64,000 bases of DNA from Oscillospiraceae bacterium (GCA_017452505.1 JAFTMI010000035.1:124001-188000), one strand, 5' to 3'; counted from the stretch's first letter, positions 51,874-60,513 are shown. Program-made: numbers and translations. Notes: a model not told the origin generated them from the sequence alone.

Positions 51874-51909
51874 TATAACAAATATAACACCATCATAATT
51901 TCTTGTCAA
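51874..51909 (-). promoter_or_regulatory. DeoR gene promoter with repeated TGTTATA
   Basis: -35 TTGACA (51904-51909), 17-bp spacer, -10 TATATT (51881-51886). Two direct TATAACA repeats (51874-51880 and 51883-51889, period 9) overlap the -10 box. They match the heptamer at the dehydrogenase operon promoter and may be the DeoR site. Confidence 0.65.
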
Positions 51910-51931
51910 GTGAATTTTGAAAATTCTCTTG
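51907..51931. promoter_or_regulatory. 25-bp near-perfect palindrome between divergent promoters
   Basis: CAAG-N-GAATTTT and AAAATTC-N-CTTG are symmetric around one central G, with 11 of 12 positions matching. It overlaps the -35 boxes of both the DeoR gene and lplA, so a bound protein would block both promoters. Confidence 0.7.
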
Positions 51932-51957
51932 ACGGACAGGAAATACTATTTTATAAT
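51929..51957 (+). promoter_or_regulatory. lplA promoter
   Basis: -35 TTGACG, 17-bp spacer, -10 TATAAT, 27 bases upstream of the start codon. Confidence 0.88.
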
Positions 51958-51984
51958 AGCCAAAACTTTTATAAGAGGTTTTAT

Positions 51985-52968
51985 ATGATTACAAAACTTC
52001 GCATTTATGTCACTGCCGAAACCGATCCTCATTGGAATTTGGCTACTGAAAAGCATTTAATGGACATTACCCAGCCCGGTGAATGTCTGCTTTACCTGTG
52101 GCAGAACAAAAACACCGTAGTTATCGGCAAAAATCAGAACCCCTGGTTAGAGTGCCGTACTTCCCTGCTGGAAGAGGAAGGCGGAAAGCTTGCCCGGAGG
52201 CTGTCCGGCGGCGGCGCGGTCTTTCACGATTTGGGGAATTTGAATTTCACCTTTATTATGTGTAAAGAAGATTACGACCTGGACAGGCAGCTATCTGTTA
52301 TTCAGACAGCCTGCGCCATCGCCGGTATACAGGCAGAAAAATCCGGTCGAAATGATATACTGGCCGATGGACGGAAGTTTTCAGGCAATGCATTCTATCA
52401 GAACCGCACCCACGCCTATCACCACGGCACTTTGATGGTGGATGTAAACAAGGATAAGCTGGGCAGATATCTCAGCCCTCCCAAAGCCAAGCTGGAGGCA
52501 AAAGGCGTAACCTCTGTCCGTTCCCGGGTGGTAAATCTCAAGGAACTGAACACGGAACTGTCCATTGAAAAAATGAAAGCCTATATGGCTGAGGCATTTA
52601 GCAAAGTTTACGGTATGGCCGCAGAGCCCCTGACCCTTACTGACACCGATTTCAACGCAATCGAAAAGGTTGCGGAAGAATACGCTTCCTGGGAGTATTT
52701 GTATGGAACTCCCCTGCCCTTTACTTTTTCCTGTGAGGCCCGTTTTGACTGGGGCTATATTCACTTGCAATTAGAGGCCAAGGATGGCATTATCCGTGGC
52801 GCAAAGGTCTACACCGATGCCATGGACTGGACCTTTCCGCAAGCAGTAGAAAACGCCTTGATAGGCTGTCGGTTTGAAACATATGCAATGCAGAAGGCCT
52901 TGCATAACTTGCATGATAAATCCATTGTCGAAGATCTCTGCCATTTATTGGCCGAGCAAGTCTTATGA
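51985..52968 (+). CDS. lplA: Lipoate--protein ligase
   Basis: A 327-residue LplA. The lipoate/AMP site motifs are WQNKNTVVIGKNQNPW, RRLSGGGAVFHDLGNLNFTF and KFSGNAFY, with the catalytic Lys in GRKFSGNA. A C-terminal accessory domain is present (about 250-327). It attaches free lipoate to E2 at the ETDKAS lysines, and its locus next to the dehydrogenase operon makes that the obvious partner. The gene is the first in a transcript with the GH3 gene. It has a consensus promoter. Confidence 0.96.
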   Translation: MITKLRIYVTAETDPHWNLATEKHLMDITQPGECLLYLWQNKNTVVIGKNQNPWLECRTSLLEEEGGKLARRLSGGGAVFHDLGNLNFTFIMCKEDYDLDRQLSVIQTACAIAGIQAEKSGRNDILADGRKFSGNAFYQNRTHAYHHGTLMVDVNKDKLGRYLSPPKAKLEAKGVTSVRSRVVNLKELNTELSIEKMKAYMAEAFSKVYGMAAEPLTLTDTDFNAIEKVAEEYASWEYLYGTPLPFTFSCEARFDWGYIHLQLEAKDGIIRGAKVYTDAMDWTFPQAVENALIGCRFETYAMQKALHNLHDKSIVEDLCHLLAEQVL

Positions 52969-52984
52969 AACAGGAGGTAGTATT

Positions 52985-54607
52985 GTGCGTCGTTCTTTGA
53001 AGAAATATGCTTCTATGGTAGCCAAGCTGAGCTTAGATGAGCTGATTGGTCAGCTGATGTGTGTCAACATTTCCCTAAGTACCACACCGGAGCAATTTGA
53101 AGAGTATTGCAAAGAAAGAAAGCCCGGCAGCATTTTCTTGAACGGTCATACCGGCAGCAGCATCAAAACCTTCACAGAAATCGCCAATCGCCATTCTCCT
53201 ATCCCCGTGATCGTTGCCAGCGATATCGAGCACGGCCCCGGTATGGAACTGCCGGGTGAGCGGATGCTCCCCAATTGTATGGCCTGGGGTGCTTGCAACG
53301 ATGCAGAACTGGTGAAACAAGCCGGTGCGGATACCGCCAAGATCTGCCGCAAGAATGGCATTCACTGGACCTTTGCACCGGTGGTTGACCTGAACATCAA
53401 TTCCAACAACCCGGAGTCCAATATCCGTTCCATCTCCGATGACCCTAACCGTGTCATTGCTATGGCCGGCGCCCACATGGAAGGTATGCAGGAAAAAGGC
53501 TATATGATGACTACCTGCAAACACTTCCCCGGTCAAGGTATGGACGACCGGAACTCCCATTTTGTTACAGTAGAGAACCCACTGTCCCAGCGGAAGTGGA
53601 TAAGCACCTATGGCGCTGTGTACAAGGAAATGATTCGCCGGGGTACACCCGCCATTATGACCGGACACATTACCCTGCCTGCATTCCAGTCTCAGGACGA
53701 AGGTCCCCTCGGCCCGCTCCCCGCTACTCTCAGCAAGGCCTTAACCACGGATCTGCTGAAGAACAAGCTGGGCTTCAAGGGCTGCATCGTATCCGATGCA
53801 ATGGGTATGATCGGCGCATCCTCCCACTACCCCATCGATGAGATGATCGTCCGATTCTTTAATGCCGGCGGCGATATGTATCTATTCCCCCGGCTGATCG
53901 ATTATGACTTCTTGAAAAAAGCCGTAGAAGATGGCGAAGTATCTATGGAACGCTTGCAGGATGCCGCTATGCGTGTCATGTATCTGAAAGACCGGGCACG
54001 ACTTTTTGAGGATGAGGAAACGGTTTTATCCGAGATTGAAGACAATGTCCCCATCGGCGAAACCGCTCAGAAAATCGCCGATAAGAGCATCTGTGTTGTC
54101 CGTGATCAAAACGGCATTATTCCCACCAAGCTCCCCAAAGGAAGCAAAATTCTTTTGGTAAACGCAATGGAAGATTTCTTCCACAAAGGACCCAAGGGTG
54201 ACGAATTCGCACCGTTAAAACAGGCCTTTCTGGATGCGGGGCATCAGGTCACAGAGCTTTATGTCCCCTCTTACACGCAAATCAAAGACGAACGGGACAA
54301 CTACGACTTGATTCTTGTAAATCTGAAGTTCAGCTCCCGGGACACTCACGGTGGCTCTCTGCGGATTGGCTGGGATAACATTGACGCTTTCTGGCATACA
54401 TACGTTTTCCAGCACCCCAAGGCAGTTTTGACTTCCTTTGGTGATCCCTACAAGATTCGGGAATTCCCCTATGTAAAGACATATATTAACGCCTTTTCTT
54501 ACACAGAAGATTCTCAAAGATCTGTCGCCAAGGTAATTCTTGGTCAGATCCCTGCACAGGGTAAGAGCCCTGTAAGCTTCCCGCCCTACTTTGACCGCGA
54601 AGATTGA
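52985..54607 (+). CDS. Glycoside hydrolase family 3 (NagZ-like)
   Basis: A 540-residue GH3 protein. The barrel domain (about 1-340) contains VASDIEHGPGMELPGE, the NagZ-type loop CKHFPGQGMDDRNSH with its catalytic His, and the nucleophile Asp in IVSDAMGM. A second domain resembling GH3_C follows (about 375-540, NKSICVVRDQ-like start). No signal peptide is visible, so it acts in the cytoplasm, perhaps on imported glycosides or muropeptides. GTG start fits CAGGAGGTAGTATT. It lies 16 bases after lplA; no functional link is obvious. Confidence 0.87.
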   Translation: MRRSLKKYASMVAKLSLDELIGQLMCVNISLSTTPEQFEEYCKERKPGSIFLNGHTGSSIKTFTEIANRHSPIPVIVASDIEHGPGMELPGERMLPNCMAWGACNDAELVKQAGADTAKICRKNGIHWTFAPVVDLNINSNNPESNIRSISDDPNRVIAMAGAHMEGMQEKGYMMTTCKHFPGQGMDDRNSHFVTVENPLSQRKWISTYGAVYKEMIRRGTPAIMTGHITLPAFQSQDEGPLGPLPATLSKALTTDLLKNKLGFKGCIVSDAMGMIGASSHYPIDEMIVRFFNAGGDMYLFPRLIDYDFLKKAVEDGEVSMERLQDAAMRVMYLKDRARLFEDEETVLSEIEDNVPIGETAQKIADKSICVVRDQNGIIPTKLPKGSKILLVNAMEDFFHKGPKGDEFAPLKQAFLDAGHQVTELYVPSYTQIKDERDNYDLILVNLKFSSRDTHGGSLRIGWDNIDAFWHTYVFQHPKAVLTSFGDPYKIREFPYVKTYINAFSYTEDSQRSVAKVILGQIPAQGKSPVSFPPYFDRED

Positions 54608-54614
54608 TAATCAA

Positions 54615-54641
54615 AAACGCCCCGCTTATAGCGGGGCGTTT
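54615..54641. terminator. Bidirectional terminator between GH3 and lipoprotein genes
   Basis: A 12-bp stem AAACGCCCCGCT and complement with a TAT loop between convergent genes. Confidence 0.9.
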
Positions 54642-54643
54642 CG

Positions 54644-56458
54644 TTATTCTTTCACATAAGCCAAAGAGGTTTTCAAATACTGTTCCCAAAGATAGGTTTT
54701 CTCACTCTTTTGCAAGCCGCAGGCTTCCCGTATACCGATACAGATCCGGTGCAGCTTTGCCTGCATGGTGGGTGCCTGGAATAGCTCCGCATTATCTGTC
54801 AGCATTGCATTGTAGATGATACTACGGCGATCCTCACTGATACTGGTCATAGCCTCTGCATCAACAAAAGCCCGGGTGTCACCCTGCAAATACTTGGGGT
54901 TCGGCTCTACATCGGCAACATTGGCATACACAAACTCTGCCGGGTTCAACGGATTCCACCGGTCAAATTCATAGTCGCGGCTGTTGCCGATTACATGGCT
55001 TTCAATGGGCAGCGTCATGCCACTGATAATGGCATCCGTCAAATCTGCTTTCGCAGAGATCAAGAACCACCATGTTTTGTTATGTTGGAAACGGACCCAC
55101 GCTTCCCCACCTTCAATGCTGCGAACGAAACACAAATTGATTGCTTTTCCTTTACCGGCATATGACGCAAAAACGGGCTTTAGTTTCTCCAAAACAGGCT
55201 TTACACTCTCCAGCGCAGCACGAATGTTTTGCGGTTGGTGTTCTGCCACCACCTTATAATCTCCCGTTGTTTTCATTGCGTTTGTACCAATATGCATTCG
55301 CACGCGATAGGTGCTCTCATAGGTATTCGCCAGCTTTACACATTCTTTTAGACCCTTTTCATCAGGATTATCCGGTGTGTAGAAAGGGCCAATATAAACA
55401 GTCTCATCTGCAATAGCAGACTTGGCAATATCCCAACGAAGCAGAGTTTGCTTATCCCCTTCCCGGGCAAGGATCCAAATATAAGCACCGTTACCGTGGA
55501 TTGCCTTCACGTTCTTGGTTGCAGGCAGTACCACCTGAGCTGTGCGCTTCCCTGTTTTCAAATCATAAAAAGACAGGTCCAGGCCCTTCTCCGTATCCCG
55601 GCCGGAAACAACACCGTTCATTTCAAGCACCGGCACCAACAGGGTATTCTCAGCCGGTTGCAGCAAAAAGCTTTGCTTCTCCCCGCTTCGGGTACCAAAA
55701 ATCAGTTGTTGGGCATGTATATCCAGTCTGTCGATAAAGTACTGATCCTTGTAGGTCTGCATTTTATCAATTCCCTGATCCTGGCTATAGGTCTGTCCGG
55801 TTTCCGAAGAGAAATACTCTGTACGAATCTCTCCTGCAGCATCCTTCACACGGCAGGAAAGCACATTGCCATCAAAGTAGTCATCGGGCAAAAGAGCCTC
55901 CATAGAATTCTGCTGACGCAGAAGCCGGGAGCGGGATGCGCCGGGGGTAAGTTCCATTGCCCGGATCTCCGTACCGTTAAAATAATAAGCTTCATTGCGG
56001 ATCATACTGATCACCGGCGCGCCTTCTATATCCTCCGGCAACACTTTCTGCGTTACCAGCTGCAACTCAGCATCCAACACCGTCACTGTTCTGGTATTAG
56101 GATCATAATAACCGACGCCGGTGGTATAAGTGTCCATTTCCGTATTTTCAGACAGACCGTTTATTTCTGCCACCGTAGTCCATCCTTGTTCACCGGTCAG
56201 CAGTAGCATTTCTCCATTGCCAATCACGAGCAGTTTTTCTCCTACTGTGGAAAGGCCAAACCACTCGCCTTCTTCCAAAGAATAGCTGCGTACAGCGCCG
56301 GCGGTCTGCTTCTCCAAGTCACTGCCCGGCACATACAAACCGGGTTCAGTTGGTGCTATTGTGACAGATGTGGGTTCTGTCTGCTCAGTTGCGGGTTGCT
56401 TTTTGGAACAGCCAGCCAGCAACACAATTGCCAGCAGTATCCATAAAAACCTTTTCAT
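54644..56458 (-). CDS. Uncharacterised lipoprotein with beta-propeller-like region
   Basis: A 604-residue lipoprotein: signal peptide with lipobox LLAGC near residue 17, then a Thr/Glu/Pro linker. Residues ~55-340 look like repeated beta strands, as in a propeller (GEKLLVIGNGEMLLLTGEQGW, RTVTVLDAELQLVTQK, KAIHGNGAYIWILAREGD). Residues ~345-604 are mixed helix and strand, with conserved-looking segments such as RICIGIREACGLQKS and EAWVRFQHNKTWWFL. No active-site motif is certain. Its ATG directly follows the stop of the DUF6472 gene, so translation is coupled. It ends the operon. Confidence 0.78.
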   Translation of the reverse strand: MKRFLWILLAIVLLAGCSKKQPATEQTEPTSVTIAPTEPGLYVPGSDLEKQTAGAVRSYSLEEGEWFGLSTVGEKLLVIGNGEMLLLTGEQGWTTVAEINGLSENTEMDTYTTGVGYYDPNTRTVTVLDAELQLVTQKVLPEDIEGAPVISMIRNEAYYFNGTEIRAMELTPGASRSRLLRQQNSMEALLPDDYFDGNVLSCRVKDAAGEIRTEYFSSETGQTYSQDQGIDKMQTYKDQYFIDRLDIHAQQLIFGTRSGEKQSFLLQPAENTLLVPVLEMNGVVSGRDTEKGLDLSFYDLKTGKRTAQVVLPATKNVKAIHGNGAYIWILAREGDKQTLLRWDIAKSAIADETVYIGPFYTPDNPDEKGLKECVKLANTYESTYRVRMHIGTNAMKTTGDYKVVAEHQPQNIRAALESVKPVLEKLKPVFASYAGKGKAINLCFVRSIEGGEAWVRFQHNKTWWFLISAKADLTDAIISGMTLPIESHVIGNSRDYEFDRWNPLNPAEFVYANVADVEPNPKYLQGDTRAFVDAEAMTSISEDRRSIIYNAMLTDNAELFQAPTMQAKLHRICIGIREACGLQKSEKTYLWEQYLKTSLAYVKE

Positions 56459-56632
56459 TTACTGCCTCCTTGCCAGGGTATAGTCATCCCCCTGCCGATA
56501 ATATGGGCAACGGGCCTTGGGGTTGGTGTAAAGCCTGTACACCTCGTCCTCATCCAAGTCCATCTTGCAGTAATACTCCTCGTATTCTTCATCGTAATCA
56601 TAATGCCAACAGGTTTCGCACTGTTCTTCCAT
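56459..56632 (-). CDS. Small Cys-rich acidic protein, DUF6472-like
   Basis: A 57-residue protein. It has CETC near residue 5, C22 after a Tyr/Glu-rich stretch (YDYDEEYEEYYC) and C42 in the RCPYYRQGDDYTLARRQ tail. Four Cys in this pattern suggest a metal site. It resembles a small family typical of Oscillospirales and related Clostridia (DUF6472). The stop TAA is directly followed by the lipoprotein ATG. Function unknown. Confidence 0.82.
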   Translation of the reverse strand: MEEQCETCWHYDYDEEYEEYYCKMDLDEDEVYRLYTNPKARCPYYRQGDDYTLARRQ

Positions 56633-56647
56633 ACCGGGGCCTCCAAA

Positions 56648-57259
56648 TCACAAAGTTTCCAGGTATCCATCCACATCAAAGGGGCGGATCTTTTCATCCT
56701 TCCGCAGGTAAAGGGGATGATGGGGGTGTCCTTTTTTGCTGACACGCCCGGCACAGTACCAGGTCGCGCCATATTCATTACCTACCTGCAACATATCACG
56801 CAGGCAAGCAGGCAGGTAGTCCCGCTTTTCTATGATCGTACCCCATGCAGCCCACACAGCAGGCTTACTGGATATAGAAAGCACATAACGAAAGGCTTCT
56901 AAATTCTCCCGGTGGAGCTGCATATTGCAGGTTTTCTCCATAGCATCCGGGTCAGTAGCCCGCTGGGCATAGACATTGAACATAATAAAGCTGTCAAAGC
57001 CATTGCCCAAAGCAATCCGTTCCACAGATTTGAGGGTATTGTCCAAATCTCCCGGCTGGGCAGTGGAGGGATTGATGCCGATGCAGATCAAGGGATTCTC
57101 ACCCCGAGTACCCAAAATATACCGGTACTCCGAATAGAAATTGGGCGCATACAGCCATTTCTCAATATCATAGGTTTCACTGGGGGTATTGGCGGCCTTC
57201 AGCGCCTGCCGAAAGGTTACCAATTCCAGTTTATCCGTAGTAACAGTGGGAATATGCAT
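56648..57259 (-). CDS. DUF1643 domain protein
   Basis: A 203-residue protein with the DUF1643 pattern: YRYILGTRGENPLICIGINPSTA, DNTLKSVERIA, GFDSFIMFNVYAQRATDP, and the later WAAWG and HPHHPLYLRKD. The family is found widely in bacteria and phages and has no known activity. The ATG after AAAGGAGC is chosen; the TTG seven codons upstream has no ribosome site. It lies 11 bases after the 5-formyl-THF cyclo-ligase gene and 15 bases before the DUF6472 gene. Confidence 0.86.
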   Translation of the reverse strand: MHIPTVTTDKLELVTFRQALKAANTPSETYDIEKWLYAPNFYSEYRYILGTRGENPLICIGINPSTAQPGDLDNTLKSVERIALGNGFDSFIMFNVYAQRATDPDAMEKTCNMQLHRENLEAFRYVLSISSKPAVWAAWGTIIEKRDYLPACLRDMLQVGNEYGATWYCAGRVSKKGHPHHPLYLRKDEKIRPFDVDGYLETL

Positions 57260-57270
57260 ACCATGCTCCT

Positions 57271-57804
57271 TTATGCCCAAATTACCATATCCACGGGAAT
57301 ATCAAATTCCTCTGTATCCAAGTGGGCATACATTTGAAAATCATAGCACAAAGCCACGGTGGGGTGATTCGGTTCTGCGGTCAGAAACTTATCGTAAAAA
57401 CCGCCGCCGTAGCCGATCCGGTGACCGGCTTTGTCAAAGGCCAGGCCCGGCATCAGAACCAGCGCAGTCTTGTCATCGGCCACAGGCGCATCAGCAATAG
57501 GCTCGGGAATACCCATATCACTGTTTGCAACCTGGGTCAGGTCATCTAAGTATATGAACTTCATGGTGTCCCCGTAGACCTTGGGAACAGCAACCCTTTT
57601 GCCATCCCGGATAGCCCGTTCCAAAATAGGAATCGTACGGACTTCCTGGTTATAGGGCATATAGCCGTAGACGGTCATCGCCTGACGGTAGGCATCGGTC
57701 TGCGCAAACAATTCTCCCAAGCGGGCGCTGCGCTCTTCAATTTCCGACAAGGACATCGCTTTTTTCTTTTCTCGAATCTCCCGGCGCAAAGCGGATTTAT
57801 CCAT
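57271..57804 (-). CDS. 5-formyltetrahydrofolate cyclo-ligase
   Basis: A 177-residue ATP-dependent enzyme converting 5-formyl-THF to 5,10-methenyl-THF. The N-terminal KSALRREIREKKKAM and the ATP-loop motif GHRIGYGGGFYDKFL near residue 130 are diagnostic. Length is slightly below the family's usual 180-200. It overlaps the XRE-membrane gene by 8 bases, so expression is coupled. Its role in one-carbon metabolism is clear; the reason for this neighbourhood is not. Confidence 0.93.
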   Translation of the reverse strand: MDKSALRREIREKKKAMSLSEIEERSARLGELFAQTDAYRQAMTVYGYMPYNQEVRTIPILERAIRDGKRVAVPKVYGDTMKFIYLDDLTQVANSDMGIPEPIADAPVADDKTALVLMPGLAFDKAGHRIGYGGGFYDKFLTAEPNHPTVALCYDFQMYAHLDTEEFDIPVDMVIWA

Positions 57805-58444
57805 TCTGCTCCTCCTTAGGCTTGCAGATCATACGGAACCACAAAAGCACAGCGATTTGACCGGGAACACCCAACAGGAACAGTTTCCATACATTCGCCT
57901 GCGCAAACAGCAGCAGCGACAAATACAGACTCAGCAGGACGCCCCATACCATAACGGAAATCAGCGTCTTGTTCCAGCGGAAATCGTGCCAGGCAGACAG
58001 CAGGCTCAGCCGCACGATAGCATCGGCAGGAATGGCATAGATAAAGGCAATCCAGCTCTTTTCGATACCCAAGGAAGAGATCACCACAAAGGCCAGCAGC
58101 GCCACAAACCACACAAGCAGAGAGCTAAGGCCCAAGATACTTTTTTTGTCCGCTTTCCGCTTAAGGGTCTTCTCCACAGCCTTTTCCATCTTTCCCACCA
58201 CAGCGCCGGTTTCCTCCGGCAGCTCATTGGGGTCGCGGAGCAGATCGTCCACCTTCACGCCAAACAGCTCCGCAAGCTGCATAAGTGTCAGCACATCCGG
58301 AATAGACTCGCCCCGCTCCCATTTGGAAACGGCTTTGTCGGAATAATTCAGTTTCTCCGCAAGGCCAGCCTGGGTCAAGCCCATACCCTTGCGGTGTGTC
58401 ATAATATGTATACCAAGATATTGTTTCAGGTTTTCGTCGTTCAT
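57797..58444 (-). CDS. XRE-family regulator with C-terminal membrane domain
   Basis: A 215-residue protein. The helix-turn-helix (about 10-65) contains GLTQAGLAEKLNYSDKAVSKWERGESIPD. A linker is followed by four predicted transmembrane helices from about residue 105 to 205. Membrane-bound XRE proteins of this kind are common in Firmicutes and may sense envelope state. It heads the operon with 5-formyl-THF cyclo-ligase, DUF1643, DUF6472 and the lipoprotein. Confidence 0.9.
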   Translation of the reverse strand: MNDENLKQYLGIHIMTHRKGMGLTQAGLAEKLNYSDKAVSKWERGESIPDVLTLMQLAELFGVKVDDLLRDPNELPEETGAVVGKMEKAVEKTLKRKADKKSILGLSSLLVWFVALLAFVVISSLGIEKSWIAFIYAIPADAIVRLSLLSAWHDFRWNKTLISVMVWGVLLSLYLSLLLFAQANVWKLFLLGVPGQIAVLLWFRMICKPKEEQNG

Positions 58445-58471
58445 ATTTCCCTCCGGGGCATAGTTTTCTTT

Positions 58472-58500
58472 ATTTTAACAGAAAACAGAAAAGATTTCAA
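58472..58500 (-). promoter_or_regulatory. Promoter of the XRE-membrane operon
   Basis: -35 TTGAAA, 17-bp spacer, -10 TAAAAT on the minus strand. Confidence 0.72.
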
Positions 58501-58509
58501 CCCATAGAA

Positions 58510-58534
58510 AAATGCCGCCCTTTGGGCGGCATTT
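58510..58534 (-). terminator. Terminator of the CBS-domain gene
   Basis: An 11-bp stem AAATGCCGCCC/GGGCGGCATTT with a TTT loop, 2 bases from the stop codon. The T run is short. Confidence 0.82.
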
Positions 58535-58536
58535 CA

Positions 58537-58950
58537 CTACTTTTCCGGGAAAAGCTGTTGGTAGCAGTATTTCATGATGGCGCTTCGGGTAACGATGCCG
58601 ATAAAGGTATCCTTATCGTCCACCACCGGCACAAAGTTCTGACCGCTGGCCCGTTTGACCAGGTCCTGCATATCGGTGGTGACGCGGACAGGTACATTAT
58701 CCTTCCGGCGATCGATCTCCATAATCTTTCTGGCCTCTGCCTGGCGCATATCCATATAACACAGATTCTTCAGCGCCCACAGCAGGTCACCCTCAGTAAC
58801 GGTGCCCCGGTATTCGCCCCGCTTATTGAGAATGGGCAAAGCCGCATAGCCGGCAGATTCCATTTTCTCCAGGGCTTGACGGATGGTGTAATCATCATAT
58901 ACCAAGGCACACATTGCCTTGGGGGTTAAGAAAAACAATATGTTATTCAT
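58537..58950 (-). CDS. CBS-pair domain protein
   Basis: A 137-residue protein that is almost entirely a tandem CBS pair: YDDYTIRQALEKMESAGYAALPILNKRGEYRGTVTEGDLLW and VRVTTDMQDLVKRASGQNFVPVVDDKDTFIGIVTRSAIM. CBS pairs bind adenosine nucleotides and act as energy or redox sensors. The start is the ATG after GGGAGGCACC. It is monocistronic; the partner is unknown. The 272-base gap upstream holds the hemolysin III -10 box (TATAAT, 59189-59194) and no gene I can support. Confidence 0.88.
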   Translation of the reverse strand: MNNILFFLTPKAMCALVYDDYTIRQALEKMESAGYAALPILNKRGEYRGTVTEGDLLWALKNLCYMDMRQAEARKIMEIDRRKDNVPVRVTTDMQDLVKRASGQNFVPVVDDKDTFIGIVTRSAIMKYCYQQLFPEK

Positions 58951-59222
58951 AAAGGTGCCTCCCATAAGTATGGCGGCTTCCCTGCCGCCACTAATATTAT
59001 AGCATAGATTTTCCAAATAAGCATCAAAACTTTTTGTAAATTTCCTGTAACGATGCCAAATTTTGTGTTCTATTTTTGTGCAAGTTGTACATTCTACCAA
59101 TAAAATCTACTGCTCTACTTGGAAGAGAATCGCTTTTCTCTCCTTCCGGGAGCAAAAAACTATGCTGTAGGGTGCTTTTTGTCTGCCGGGTGGTATAATA
59201 ATCACAGCAAGAAAGGGGCGAT

Positions 59223-59900
59223 ATGATGGCAAAACGCATTAAGCTTCGGGACAGGCTTCTGCCCAACTACTCCCGGGGCGAGGAAATTATGAATATGGTT
59301 ACCCACATCGTAGGCGGTGGATTGGGTGTATTGATTTTGGTTGCCTGTGTATTAAAATCAGCCGTGAGAAGTAACATTCCCGGAGTTATTGGCTCTGCCA
59401 TTTACGGCGGCATGATGATCACGCTGTACTGCATGTCCAGCATCTATCACGGCCTGCGGCCAGGCACCGGCAAGAAGGTCATGCAGGTCATTGATCACTG
59501 CACCATTTACTTTCTGATCTGCGGCACCTACACACCCATTATGCTCTCGGCATTCGTACCGGTATATCCGGTGATTGGCTGGAGCGTACTGATCGCTGAA
59601 TGGGCCTTGGCATTTTTGGCAGGCACTCTCACAGCCGTTGATCTCAAGAAATACAACGCCTTTTCTATGGTCTGCTACATTCTGATGGGTTGGGGTATCA
59701 TCTTCTTCCTGCCGCAAGCAGTGGCAGTACTGACAAAACCGGGCTTTCTTCTGCTCCTGTTCGGCGGCATTGCCTACACCGTCGGCGCTGTACTCTATGG
59801 CATTGGCTCTAAAATGCCCTGGATGCACTCGGTATTCCACATCTTCGTGGTACTGGGAAGTGTACTGCAATTCTTAGCTATATTTTTCTACGCACTGTAA
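59223..59900 (+). CDS. Hemolysin III/PAQR-family membrane protein (YqfA-like)
   Basis: A 225-residue protein with seven hydrophobic segments. The HlyIII/PAQR signatures are NMVTHIVGGGLGVLIL (His in helix 1), MSSIYHGL (helix 3), DHCTIYFLICGTYTP and the final HSVFHIFVVLGS. The conserved His and Asp residues of the zinc-binding site are present. The family includes hydrolases related to ceramidases; a true haemolysin role is unlikely. Two adjacent ATG codons are possible starts after AAAGGGGC. Confidence 0.93.
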   Translation: MMAKRIKLRDRLLPNYSRGEEIMNMVTHIVGGGLGVLILVACVLKSAVRSNIPGVIGSAIYGGMMITLYCMSSIYHGLRPGTGKKVMQVIDHCTIYFLICGTYTPIMLSAFVPVYPVIGWSVLIAEWALAFLAGTLTAVDLKKYNAFSMVCYILMGWGIIFFLPQAVAVLTKPGFLLLLFGGIAYTVGAVLYGIGSKMPWMHSVFHIFVVLGSVLQFLAIFFYAL

Positions 59901-59958
59901 AACACTGTACAAATCCCTGCGTGTATGATACAATACATTTAGAAAGCGGGGTGTTATT

Positions 59959-60513
59959 ATGAAGTACATACAGATTTTGATAGTCATTACGTTAATCATA
60001 ACTGCGTGGCTGTTTTTGCGTTTTATTCTGAAAAGAATTTGGCTTTTTACAGTTCTGCGCAGGTTTGCAAAAAAGCATGGCTACACCTGCAAACTACCTC
60101 TTTCCTGTTTATGGCCAAATAACAGAAGCGATAGTATTGTGCAATTGGAAACAGGCAGCACACTTTATGCTGTTAAGCTGTTCGGACTATTGCGGAAGCA
60201 CTGCGATATTCACTTCTGGAGCTTAAAAGAATATTCGGCAACCCAGTATTTCTCAAGGCGCGAATATGTTGGAGGCACCCCGATCGGGCTGACCGGTGCA
60301 AGGCGCAGAAGTTTGGGAAATGGGAATTGGACTGTCAGCAGTGAAAAAGAGGTTATTCCCGTTTTGCTCATCTCCCCTGCCAACGCACCTGTACGGCTGT
60401 CCCAAACACAAGTTAATCATTTTGAGTATCTACGAGCCGGAGAAAGAATTGAAAACGCGGTATTTGCCGATTGGGATTATCTGTGGCGGTTTATTGAGAA
60501 TCGGGAACATTAA
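59959..60513 (+). CDS. Uncharacterised small membrane-anchored protein
   Basis: A 184-residue protein with one N-terminal membrane segment (about residues 4-22), then a basic stretch and a mixed soluble domain. I recognise no family. It contains LYAVKLFGLLRKHCDIHFWSLKEY, which may be a beta core. It follows hemolysin III by 58 bases, with a possible weak promoter between (TACAAT), so it may be independent. Its stop overlaps a strong terminator. Confidence 0.68.
   Translation: MKYIQILIVITLIITAWLFLRFILKRIWLFTVLRRFAKKHGYTCKLPLSCLWPNNRSDSIVQLETGSTLYAVKLFGLLRKHCDIHFWSLKEYSATQYFSRREYVGGTPIGLTGARRRSLGNGNWTVSSEKEVIPVLLISPANAPVRLSQTQVNHFEYLRAGERIENAVFADWDYLWRFIENREH

Noticed and set aside
59024-59266. 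An 80-codon open frame on the minus strand upstream of hemolysin III.
   Set aside because: It overlaps the hemolysin III promoter and start, and has no domain or ribosome site.
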